Shown here piece by piece: positions 14,194-20,331 of a DNA stretch of 20,331 bases (positions within the stretch are counted from its first letter, which is position 1; each line of letters starts with the position of its first letter). The DNA lies in assembly GCA_009784745.1 (NCBI GenBank), contig WQXR01000008.1, forward strand, positions 1-20,331, read 5' to 3'. This DNA is from Methanomassiliicoccaceae archaeon (GTDB lineage: Archaea > Thermoplasmatota > Thermoplasmata > Methanomassiliicoccales > Methanomethylophilaceae). A model generated the notes under the pieces. The model was not told the origin of the DNA. It searched no databases and saw only the letters and a list, made by a program, of their open reading frames with translations. Made by a program: the position numbers and the translations under genes.

Positions 14194-14765
14194 AAAACGG
14201 AATTCTCATAGTGTTCGAAGGCATCGACGGTTCCGGTAAATCATCGTGCATGGATGCTGCCGTATCGGAGATAAGCAAAAAAAGAGATGTCATCAGAACA
14301 TCCGAACCCACGAAAGGCGTGATCGGACAATTGATAAGAACGCATACTGACGTCACACCGGAAACGGAAGCGTTGCTTTTTACTGCCGACAGGGCCGAAC
14401 ATACAAAAGAGATGAAAAAATGGTTGGACAACGGAAAGATAGTGATGTGCGACAGATATTACGCATCAACGTTAGCGTATCAGTCCGCATACGGCGTGAG
14501 ATCATCGTGGCTTCGTAAAATGAACGAACCTGTGATAATTGAGCCTGATATCACCTTCCTTTTCGATATATCTCCGGAAATGGGATTGGAACGTGTCGAA
14601 TCAAGAGGAGAAAAAAGCAAATTCGAACGGCTGGACTACCTGAAAAAGGTAAGAAGGAATTATCTTAAGATCGCAAAAGAAAAAGGTTTCGTGATAATTG
14701 ACGCATCAGAGAACAAAGATCATGTTCTCGCATCGGTGATGGAACATATTTCTAAAATAATTTAA
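14190..14765 (+). CDS. tmk: Thymidylate kinase (dTMP kinase)
   Basis: This enzyme phosphorylates dTMP to dTDP using ATP. Motifs present are the P-loop FEGIDGSGKSS (9-19), RTSEPTKGVIGQLIR (36-50), the substrate-binding DRY (88-90, in MCDRYYASTLAYQ) and the LID-like ERVESRGEKSKFER (134-147). The length, 191 residues, is normal. The start overlaps the gcvPB stop (ATGA), and AAGGAA precedes the ATG, so it is translated as part of the glycine dehydrogenase operon. Glycine cleavage yields methylene-folate, the donor for dTMP synthesis, which gives the linkage a possible metabolic logic. Confidence 0.93.
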   Translation: MKNGILIVFEGIDGSGKSSCMDAAVSEISKKRDVIRTSEPTKGVIGQLIRTHTDVTPETEALLFTADRAEHTKEMKKWLDNGKIVMCDRYYASTLAYQSAYGVRSSWLRKMNEPVIIEPDITFLFDISPEMGLERVESRGEKSKFERLDYLKKVRRNYLKIAKEKGFVIIDASENKDHVLASVMEHISKII

Positions 14766-14809
14766 CGCAAGGATAAAGAATAAGAAATTGATACAACAGG
14801 GGCGAGAAC

Positions 14810-16000
14810 ATGCATCCTTCGGAAGAGATATTCTGTACAAAGAGCAACAAACTCAGAGGAAAGACCATAATAATGGGAATAACGGGAAGCGTAGCCGCTA
14901 TAGAGTGCTTTGCAACGATACGCGAACTGATAAGGCACGGCGCAAAGGTGATACCTGTGATGTCCTCTGCGGCACAAGAATTGGTTACACCGACATCGCT
15001 TGAGTTCGCATCAGGCATGGTTCCCGTTACGAAGATAACAGGACGGGCGGAACATGTATCGATGCTTGGCGACGGTTCGGTGGCCGATGTTTTTCTGATA
15101 TATCCGGCAACGGCCAACACGATATCGAAGATCGCTCAGGGTGTTGACGATACTCCGGTAACAACGATGGCGACCGTGGCAATGGGTTCCGGCATCCCGA
15201 TGGTGATCGCGCCGGCGATGCACGATTCCATGTTCAGGAATCCTGCCGTAAAAAAGAATATCGAATTTTTGAAGGAAAGCGGTGTTATGTTCCTCGGCCC
15301 GAACATTGATGATGTAAGAGCAAAGGTCGTGTCCAAAGAGGAGGTTATCGCGTGGGCGTTCAAACTCATGTCCAAGAACGACCTGAAAGGGAAAAAGGTG
15401 TTAGTTATCGGCGGCCGCAGCGAAGAACCGATAGATTCGATGCGTATAATCACTAATCGTTCAACGGGACTCATGTCCGTTCATCTGGCGGAACGTGCCT
15501 TTGAAAGAGGCGCGGACGTGGAACTCTGGATGGGCGGCTGCAGTGTCCCGTTGCCTGATTATATACCTACAAAACGCTTCGGAACGGTCGGCGACCTGAT
15601 GAAGATGACCAAGAAGATAAAGCACGATATCGTCATAGTTCCTGCGGCCCTCTCGGATTTCGCGGCCGTCAGAGTGAAAAAAGGCAAGATACCGTCCGAA
15701 GGATCGGTAAAGATGGAACTGACACCGGTACCGAAAGTACTTCCGGCGATACGTTCGAGATGCGACAACGTGATAGGATTCAAAGCGGAATCCGGATTGG
15801 AGCGTGAGGCGCTTGTCGAAAAAGCGAGAGGAAGGATGATCGCTTACGACCTTGCGGCCATCGTTGCCAACGATATTGACGTTGCCGGAAAGACCTCATC
15901 AAAGGCGGTCATCGTAACAAAGGACAACGCAAAGGACATATCAGGTACAAAGGCGAACGTGGCCGATTCCATACTGGATGTGTGTGCTGAATTGATATGA
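14810..16000 (+). CDS. coaBC: Bifunctional CoaBC (PPC decarboxylase / phosphopantothenate-cysteine ligase)
   Basis: The 396-residue fusion makes 4'-phosphopantetheine from 4'-phosphopantothenate and cysteine. The flavin-dependent CoaC half (about 1-185) has IIMGITGSVAAIE (20-32), the probable catalytic His82 in AEHVSMLGD, PATANTISKIAQG (99-111) and PAMHDSMF (135-142). In PAMH a His stands where bacterial enzymes have the Asn of PxMN; I believe this is common in archaeal members. The CoaB half starts near 193 (KGKKVLVIGGRSEEPID), followed by ITNRSTGLMSVHLAERA and ALSDFAAVRVKKGKI. GGGGCGAG lies before the ATG at 14810. It follows tmk after 44 bases and overlaps pantoate kinase. Confidence 0.93.
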   Translation: MHPSEEIFCTKSNKLRGKTIIMGITGSVAAIECFATIRELIRHGAKVIPVMSSAAQELVTPTSLEFASGMVPVTKITGRAEHVSMLGDGSVADVFLIYPATANTISKIAQGVDDTPVTTMATVAMGSGIPMVIAPAMHDSMFRNPAVKKNIEFLKESGVMFLGPNIDDVRAKVVSKEEVIAWAFKLMSKNDLKGKKVLVIGGRSEEPIDSMRIITNRSTGLMSVHLAERAFERGADVELWMGGCSVPLPDYIPTKRFGTVGDLMKMTKKIKHDIVIVPAALSDFAAVRVKKGKIPSEGSVKMELTPVPKVLPAIRSRCDNVIGFKAESGLEREALVEKARGRMIAYDLAAIVANDIDVAGKTSSKAVIVTKDNAKDISGTKANVADSILDVCAELI

Positions 16001-16851
16001 TGAAAGCGTTCTGCCCCGGACACATATCTTGCTTCTTCTCTCCGGTTGTCACCGATGACGTTATGACAACGGGTTCTCTGGGCGCAGGCATACGTCTGAA
16101 CACGGGAGTCACGGTCACAGCGGAAGAACGCTGTGATAAGAAAATAATGATAATAATGGACGGTTCGCCTTGTAAAGCGGAAATAACCGAGAATGTTGTA
16201 AAGATCATCTCACCGGACACGGGGTTCGATATCATCATTGAGAATGATCTTCCGCTGTCGCAGGGAATGGGAATGAGTGCCGCCGGAGCGGTCGCAACCG
16301 GTCTTTGTATGACATCATTCACGGAAGCGGACGAATATGAGGCGTACAAAGCTGCCCATATCGCAGAAGTCATGAACAAAGGAGGATTGGGAGACGTTGC
16401 CGGAATTATCGGCGGAAGCACACCGATAAGACTGAAAGCGGGGATCCCGCCGTACGGAAGGGTCATCGATCCTTCATTGAATATCAAATTCACGGTCGCC
16501 GTTGTCGGTCCGAGAATTGTTACGAAGAATATCCTTTCCGATCGGAACATAATGAAAAGGGTCTCGTCCGCAGGAGAGTTCTGCCTCAACGAATATATGA
16601 ATAGCCAGACAGAGAAAATGCTGTACTCTTTGTCTTCATTGTTCTCTGAAAGGATAACGTTGGAGACCAAAGAGATAAAGAACGCTTTGAACCTCCTCAG
16701 AAAAGATCATGATGCTTCCATGTGCATGCTCGGGAACAGCATCTTCACGAACGCAAATGAAAAGGAAACACGCAATATTCTCGGTGACGACGTTAAGATA
16801 TTCTCATGTTCGCCGTCATCTGACGGTCCGAGAATCATTCGTAAAGCGTGA
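15997..16851 (+). CDS. Pantoate kinase (GHMP family)
   Basis: This archaeal enzyme phosphorylates pantoate to 4-phosphopantoate, the step that with phosphopantothenate synthetase replaces bacterial PanC/CoaA in CoA synthesis. The N-terminal AFCPGHISCFFSP (4-16) and the GHMP ATP-binding segment LPLSQGMGMSAAGAVATGL (85-103) identify it, together with the DVAGIIGGSTPIRLKAG region. The length, 284 residues, is normal. The start overlaps the coaBC stop (ATGATGA), and a second in-frame ATG at 16000 is possible. Its 3' end overlaps the convergent DUF357 gene by 17 bases. The phosphopantothenate synthetase gene is not in the window. Confidence 0.9.
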   Translation: MMKAFCPGHISCFFSPVVTDDVMTTGSLGAGIRLNTGVTVTAEERCDKKIMIIMDGSPCKAEITENVVKIISPDTGFDIIIENDLPLSQGMGMSAAGAVATGLCMTSFTEADEYEAYKAAHIAEVMNKGGLGDVAGIIGGSTPIRLKAGIPPYGRVIDPSLNIKFTVAVVGPRIVTKNILSDRNIMKRVSSAGEFCLNEYMNSQTEKMLYSLSSLFSERITLETKEIKNALNLLRKDHDASMCMLGNSIFTNANEKETRNILGDDVKIFSCSPSSDGPRIIRKA

Positions 16852-17128
16852 ATAATCTGTCGTCGCCGGCGGCATCGAACAGACCTATCCTTGCGCCGCA
16901 GTCTATCCATCCGTGTGCGTAATTGACGGATGCGAATGCATTCACGACATCACCGTTCTTCCTGAAATGTTCCGCATCCTTGTAGTACGACGTTGCCATA
17001 TTCAGAAAATCTTCTGCGAGTTTTCGGTTGAACGATCTTTCCGGCGCGGATATTGAGATCTTATCAAGCGCCTCTTTTGTTATTTTCAAATAGCGTTCGA
17101 TCTTTTCCTCTGTGATGACGTTCTGCAT
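16835..17128 (-). CDS. DUF357 family protein
   Basis: The 97-residue helical protein matches the archaeal DUF357 family (function unknown). It has LAEDFLNMATSYYKDAEHFRKNGDVVNAFASVNYAHGWIDCGARIGLF, a helix-turn-helix-rich, TPR-like hairpin conserved through the family. The start ATG (17128) directly follows the TGA of the HerA-like gene with no gap. GGAGGAAG lies five bases upstream within that gene, so the two are certainly co-translated. The 3' end overlaps pantoate kinase by 17 bases. The operon link suggests a role connected with the HerA-like ATPase, but nothing in the sequence defines it. Confidence 0.82.
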   Translation of the reverse strand: MQNVITEEKIERYLKITKEALDKISISAPERSFNRKLAEDFLNMATSYYKDAEHFRKNGDVVNAFASVNYAHGWIDCGARIGLFDAAGDDRLFTLYE

Positions 17129-18988
17129 TCAATCTTCCTCCGATAATACTTTCACACCTGCGCCGCCGTGCCTGCTCTCCCTCGGCCTGACATCAACAAG
17201 CAGCGGCGCCTCTATACCGGCGCCGACTATCATTGCGATGCCTATCGGCATCGTCTGGATGTCCTCGGTCATACCGTTCGTCAACCCTTCTACCGATGAA
17301 GCGATCGCTTTCACGTCGTTCGGGTTTGTAACTTTCAATATTATCTGAGTTCCGCATTGGCTGAGAACGTTCTTATCGATCTTCGCAGGTCTTTGGCTTA
17401 TCACCATCAGTCCGAGACCGAATTTCCTTCCTTCCGACGCTATCGTTGATAATACCCTTGACGATATGGCGGTACCCTGTTGCGGACAGTAATTGTGTGC
17501 TTCTTCGATTATCAGCATCATCGGCGGTATGTTCCCTATCTTCCGCATTTCGAACATCAGCGTGCCTAATCTTCTGACCACTAATTCCTGTATGTCCGGC
17601 GGCACCCCTTTCAAATTTATTACAGTAGTTCTTCCTTCTTCCACCAATTCATCGACGCGGTTGCCGCGTGTCGCGAATATCCCTATCTCATCAAGGTATT
17701 CCAGTTCTGTTATCAGGACGGGATTCTTATTCTCCTCGTCCCTTGAAAGCACATCTATCAGTTCACGCACGGAATACGTGTCCTGACGTTCCCTCAACGC
17801 ATCTATCGCCTTTCTCAGCGACGGTAAATGTGATCTTATGTCATTGGTACGTGTGAGTTCCAGTATCTCGCGTGCCTCAAGTGTCTTCAATGTGAATCTT
17901 AACGGTTTTGAAAGTTCGCCTGTGTTCTTCGATATCGTGAATTCGTTTATGTGGTCTGCATAAGACCTCGGAACGACGCCGAATCTTGCATCCGCGTGTT
18001 TTCCGATATCCCGCATCGCCGCATATTCGCCGTGCGGATCGATTATCATGCACGTTACGCCGTGTTTCATTAATTCTTCGATTATGTCGCCGCTCATGTA
18101 ACTTTTTCCGCCGCCGGTCTTGGCGAGAATGCATACATGCCTCTGCAAAAGGTCGTTAATGTTCAGATAAACGGGAACTCCGTGGCCGTGCAGCAGACCG
18201 ACGTATGCGCCTGTCTTTTCCTTCATCTTCAATCCTAACACACTCTGAATGAGCGCATCATTCGCTTTGAAAACCGGTTTTCCGGCTCTGAATGTTGTTC
18301 TCGGAATTTGCAGAAGACCGCGATCATCGCGGTAACCGACAACGTCTATCTGGGCGCTTATCACTTCCTGTATGTCCGTGTTGTTCATATTCAGCGTCTT
18401 TTCCAATGAAAGATCCGTTTTTCTGATAAGACTTCCCACCTGACACAACACAGGACCGCAGTCCTCGTGTTCCGCCATTATGTACTCTGATTTTTCGACG
18501 TGGGCGATGGCACGGCAGTTGAACGTTGATGTTCCTACGTTTCCGTAGATTATGCCTATCTCTTCCGTCCTTTCATCAATGTTCGCATTTTCGCTGACCG
18601 GCGGCCTTGTTACCGGTCCCGTGTACGGAGGTATCGGTTTGGATGCTTTCTTTTCCGGTGGCTGTACGCTCCTTTCCTGTTTCGGAATGATCTTCCTTTC
18701 CGGCGGTGCGGCACGCGGAACTTCGGAATGTGTTGTTGATGTTTCTCGGCTCGGCACCGTCCTTTCTGAAGCGACGGGAACAACTCTCTCGGGCGCCGGC
18801 CTTTCGGATGCTGTTCTATCAGCGGGAATACGATCGCGCGGTGCATCGATATCGGTACGAGCATTCGTTTCCGTTATTCTGGACGAGCGCTCGTCCTGCT
18901 GTTTTTTCGCGGCCTCGGATGATCTGTTATCGGCTGCTTTCTCAGCCTCATCGTCCTTCATCCCCAGAATTTTCTTGAATAGTCCCAT
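17129..18988 (-). CDS. HerA-like hexameric ATPase with a long disordered N-terminus
   Basis: The 619-residue protein is a FtsK/HerA-superfamily ATPase (DUF87/HAS-barrel type). HerA pumps DNA and normally works with NurA in end resection. A HAS-barrel-like beta region (IGIIYGNVGTSTFNCRAIAH) starts near 144. Walker A AKTGGGKSY is at 289-297, IIDPHGEY at 315-322, Walker B MMLIIEEAH at 490-498 and SQRPAKID at 531-538. Residues about 10-140 are charged and proline-rich with no predicted fold, and MGLFKKIL at the N-terminus looks amphipathic. The frame is open to 19165, but the upstream part crosses the promoter and the divergent gene, so I start at the ATG at 18988. An AT box (19021-19028) lies about 37 bases upstream. 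No nurA, mre11 or rad50 lies nearby, so a HerA homologue with another partner remains possible. Confidence 0.85.
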   Translation of the reverse strand: MGLFKKILGMKDDEAEKAADNRSSEAAKKQQDERSSRITETNARTDIDAPRDRIPADRTASERPAPERVVPVASERTVPSRETSTTHSEVPRAAPPERKIIPKQERSVQPPEKKASKPIPPYTGPVTRPPVSENANIDERTEEIGIIYGNVGTSTFNCRAIAHVEKSEYIMAEHEDCGPVLCQVGSLIRKTDLSLEKTLNMNNTDIQEVISAQIDVVGYRDDRGLLQIPRTTFRAGKPVFKANDALIQSVLGLKMKEKTGAYVGLLHGHGVPVYLNINDLLQRHVCILAKTGGGKSYMSGDIIEELMKHGVTCMIIDPHGEYAAMRDIGKHADARFGVVPRSYADHINEFTISKNTGELSKPLRFTLKTLEAREILELTRTNDIRSHLPSLRKAIDALRERQDTYSVRELIDVLSRDEENKNPVLITELEYLDEIGIFATRGNRVDELVEEGRTTVINLKGVPPDIQELVVRRLGTLMFEMRKIGNIPPMMLIIEEAHNYCPQQGTAISSRVLSTIASEGRKFGLGLMVISQRPAKIDKNVLSQCGTQIILKVTNPNDVKAIASSVEGLTNGMTEDIQTMPIGIAMIVGAGIEAPLLVDVRPRESRHGGAGVKVLSEED

Positions 18989-19020
18989 GAATGCATCCGC
19001 ATTGTTAATGCAGAAGAGAC

Positions 19021-19028
19021 AATAAAAA
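19021..19028. promoter_or_regulatory. AT box shared by divergent herA-like and ClbS-like genes
   Basis: AATAAAAA (TTTTTATT on the other strand) is placed about 37 bases before the ATG of each divergent gene. It predicts starts near 18999 for the HerA-like gene and near 19051 for the ClbS-like gene. Confidence 0.4.
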
Positions 19029-19031
19029 GGT

Positions 19032-19049
19032 TGTGCGCATATGCGCACA
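19032..19049. promoter_or_regulatory. 18-bp perfect palindrome, candidate operator
   Basis: TGTGCGCATATGCGCACA is its own reverse complement. It lies between the AT box and the predicted transcription start of the ClbS-like gene, just before its AGAGGA ribosome binding site. This is the usual position of archaeal repressor sites. It is also upstream of the divergent HerA-like promoter. Confidence 0.6.
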
Positions 19050-19061
19050 GAGGAAGCAACA

Positions 19062-19493
19062 ATGCCGAGAGCGACGACGAAAGCAGAACTGATAAGAATG
19101 GCCGACGAGCAATTCGACAAAATGTGGAAGATCATCGATTCAATGGATGATATCGAACAGAACAACGATTTTTGTTTTGACGCTGACTCAATGGATGATG
19201 CGGCACATTGGAAGAGGGATAAAAATCTGCGTGATGTCCTGATACATCTCTTCGAATGGCATCAACTTTTGCTGGAATGGGAAGGATCGAACGCCAACGG
19301 CGTTGCAAAGACCTTCTTACCGTCGCCGTACACATGGAAAACTTACGGCGAGATGAACATCGGTTTTTGGGAAAAACACCAGAAGATGGACACTTCGCTT
19401 TCGATGTCAAAAGAAATGCTCAGGAACAGCCACAAAAATGTTCTGGTTGTCATAGAGAGATATTCCGACAAGGAACTTTTCACGATAACCTGA
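19062..19493 (+). pseudogene. ClbS/DfsB-like four-helix protein, C-terminus missing
   Basis: The 143-residue frame matches the ClbS/DfsB (DUF1706) family, DinB-like four-helix bundles. ClbS protects against colibactin, and most homologues are uncharacterised. Family segments are MPRATTKAELI, RDKNLRDVLIHLFEWHQLLLEW, FLPSPYTWKTYGEMNIGFWEKH and NSHKNVLVVIERYSDKELF. Full members continue for about 30-35 residues, typically through a YKWTGTTSLGSYxVSATSSHYDW-like segment. Here the frame ends at ELFTIT, and no continuation is present in any frame. The ATG at 19062 is chosen because family members start MPR-x-TTK and AGAGGA lies seven bases upstream. The ATG at 19041 lies inside the palindrome. Transposon insertion at about 19480-19495 is the likely cause. 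Confidence 0.7.
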
Positions 19494-19833
19494 GCGAGGA
19501 AGCTCACTGCTTCAGCTGTGAGAGAATAGCGAAATGAAATATCCTATCTTCCTTGTTGTCGGCAGGCAAATTGTGTACAACAAATGCCAAATATTTCAAC
19601 GAGCCAGCGCCGTTAAGTAAGAAACGTTTAAAGCGTTGAATTATGATACAGGAACGGAATAACAGCAACACGCAGAATGAATTGTAATAACTAAGTTGCT
19701 CCGAAATGAAATAAACGTTGAACCGTAATAAAAAACGATAACGAAGAAAGAAACACAAAGAACGGTGCACGTGTAAACATACGGCGCCATAAAGAAACAT
19801 TCGAACGCATAACACAAGAAAGTGATGGGGAAT
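19494..19833. other. AT-rich spacer before tnpB, probable left end of the element
   Basis: About 340 bases hold no gene I can support. The stretch is richer in A and purines than the flanking genes on its left, with runs such as AATAAAAAACGATAACG. An imperfect hairpin lies at its left edge (19503-19522). The composition resembles the following transposase gene rather than the chromosomal genes to the left. A possible TATA-like CATAAAG (about 19788-19794) precedes tnpB. An open minus-strand frame here encodes a cysteine- and phenylalanine-rich peptide with no family resemblance. Confidence 0.5.
19503..19522 (+). repeat. Imperfect hairpin at the ClbS/transposon junction
   Basis: CTCAC-T-GC, loop TTCA, GC-T-GTGAG forms a seven-pair stem with one T.T mismatch and a tetraloop. 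IS200/IS605 elements carry subterminal imperfect hairpins recognised by TnpA, so this could mark the left end. The identification is inference because the right end is outside the window. Confidence 0.4.
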
Positions 19834-20331
19834 ATGCTGTTAACGTATAACGTAAAGCATGGTATCGATATTTCATCGGAGTTGGAAAAAGGGAGAATGA
19901 TTGCTGAGACAGCAATTCATTCTCCGAAGCTATTAACAACAAAAGCAGTTTCTCATATCGGATTGAAAGCGACGATATCTAACCAAATTTTAAGAAAATA
20001 CGGTCGCAGAAAAGAAACAAAGAAAGTAAGCAACATCGTACTTCCCGTCCCCGGTCAAGGTGTCGTGAACAGAGGCGATGAATTGTATATTTCTTGCCTG
20101 AAATGTACGTTACCGTTCTATCACAAAGTTGAGAAGATTAACTACATTGAATTTGACAAAGAGTGTGCGCATATCACTTGTACAGTACCTGATCTGCCGC
20201 AATATGTTCCGGAACGAACATTAGGCGTTGATCGTAATTCAACAAGTCACATTGCAGTAGTATCTTGCCCCGAAACAGGCAAGATACAGAAATACGGTAA
20301 ACAATGCTTACACATACACGAAAAATACTCA
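19834..20331 (+). CDS. TnpB/OrfB-type transposon nuclease, N-terminal part
   Basis: The frame is open to the window edge (166 codons visible). It begins MLLTYNVKHGIDISSELEKG, a start typical of an archaeal OrfB group common in Methanosarcina-like genomes, followed by HIGLKATISNQILRKYGR. The RuvC-I motif TLGVDRNSTSHIAVVSCPETG carries the first catalytic aspartate (codon 20230-20232). TnpB proteins are RNA-guided DNA nucleases encoded in IS200/IS605 elements and are the ancestors of Cas12. The remaining RuvC motifs and zinc finger lie outside the window. An upstream in-frame ATG at 19825 would add MGN; I prefer 19834 from the family N-terminus. Codon use is more AT-rich than in the housekeeping genes. 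Confidence 0.8.
   Translation, partial: MLLTYNVKHGIDISSELEKGRMIAETAIHSPKLLTTKAVSHIGLKATISNQILRKYGRRKETKKVSNIVLPVPGQGVVNRGDELYISCLKCTLPFYHKVEKINYIEFDKECAHITCTVPDLPQYVPERTLGVDRNSTSHIAVVSCPETGKIQKYGKQCLHIHEKYS

Larger units (their letters stand above)
19490..20331 (+). mobile_element. IS200/IS605 (IS1341)-type element, incomplete at window edge
   Basis: The element is inferred from a TnpB/OrfB transposase gene, the AT-rich spacer before it, a hairpin at the left edge and a host gene that loses its C-terminus exactly there. No tnpA (HUH transposase) is present on the left side. The right end and any omega-RNA region lie beyond the window, so autonomy cannot be judged. Confidence 0.6.

Noticed and set aside
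15909..16670. Long antisense reading frame (about 250 codons) opposite pantoate kinase
   Set aside because: It is the shadow of a gene with clear GHMP motifs. The antisense product has no recognisable family and overlaps the coaBC end.
18989..19165. N-terminal extension of the HerA-like frame up to 19165
   Set aside because: The extra 59 codons are antisense to the ClbS-like gene and cross the palindrome and AT box. The hydrophobic stretch they encode is not family-like.
19504..19815. Minus-strand frame of about 100 codons in the AT-rich spacer, rich in Cys, Phe and Leu
   Set aside because: The composition is what random AT-rich DNA gives in this frame, with no ribosome binding site or family resemblance.
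1..20331. CRISPR arrays, rRNA genes, prophage or toxin-antitoxin modules
   Set aside because: I looked for regularly spaced direct repeats, rRNA-like conserved stretches and typical small gene pairs and found none. The only tandem repeat is the three-unit 11-bp array at 6173-6205.

Overview
The window is a gene-dense archaeal chromosome segment, most likely from Thermoplasmatota and plausibly from the host-associated Methanomassiliicoccales. The archaeal calls rest on a PAN proteasome ATPase, an archaeal MBF1, a GPN-loop GTPase, an A-B type GINS51, a two-subunit glycine dehydrogenase, pantoate kinase, a HerA-like ATPase and the start of RNA polymerase subunit K. Of 24 complete reading frames, 21 end in TGA, 2 in TAA and 1 in TAG. 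That scarcity of TAG fits a pyrrolysine-using lineage but does not prove it. The order-level assignment is inference.

Layout. Bases 1-2532 hold information-processing and proteolysis genes: rpoK (partial), a DUF2240 protein, MBF1 and PAN. Bases 2562-6102 hold a GPN GTPase, a duplicated DUF998 membrane protein, a DUF169 protein and a DUF3788 protein. Bases 6208-8588 form a minus-strand block: tRNA-Lys(CTT), a LURP-one-like protein, a YciI-like protein, a CPA2 cation/proton antiporter and a 33-codon winged-helix remnant. Bases 8725-10653 hold a CBS-pair protein and an MBL-fold hydrolase (probable operon), then convergent GINS51. Bases 10740-16851 are a long plus-strand run: DUF167, a small Toprim protein, gcvPA, gcvPB, tmk, coaBC and pantoate kinase, mostly with 4-base overlaps. 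Bases 16835-18988 are a minus-strand HerA-like ATPase plus DUF357 operon. The right edge has a ClbS/DfsB-like gene without its C-terminus, an AT-rich spacer, and a TnpB/OrfB transposase gene that runs off the window.

How the genes may work together. GcvPA/GcvPB (glycine decarboxylation feeding one-carbon units) are translationally coupled to thymidylate kinase, and CoaBC overlaps pantoate kinase (two steps of archaeal CoA synthesis). Toprim, GINS51 and HerA are DNA-maintenance functions. First genes of transcription units usually have a TATA-like box about 25 bases before the start codon and no Shine-Dalgarno sequence (leaderless). Downstream cistrons usually carry clear Shine-Dalgarno motifs.

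Most of the window is ordinary chromosomal housekeeping DNA and I see no convincing new multi-gene system. The best leads are an 18-bp perfect palindrome between the divergent herA-like and ClbS-like genes, the probable transposon truncation of the ClbS-like gene with an imperfect hairpin at the junction, the long disordered tail of the HerA-like ATPase, the winged-helix remnant with 11-bp repeats beside it, and the paired inverted repeat and 5'-UTR hairpin before the DUF998 gene.
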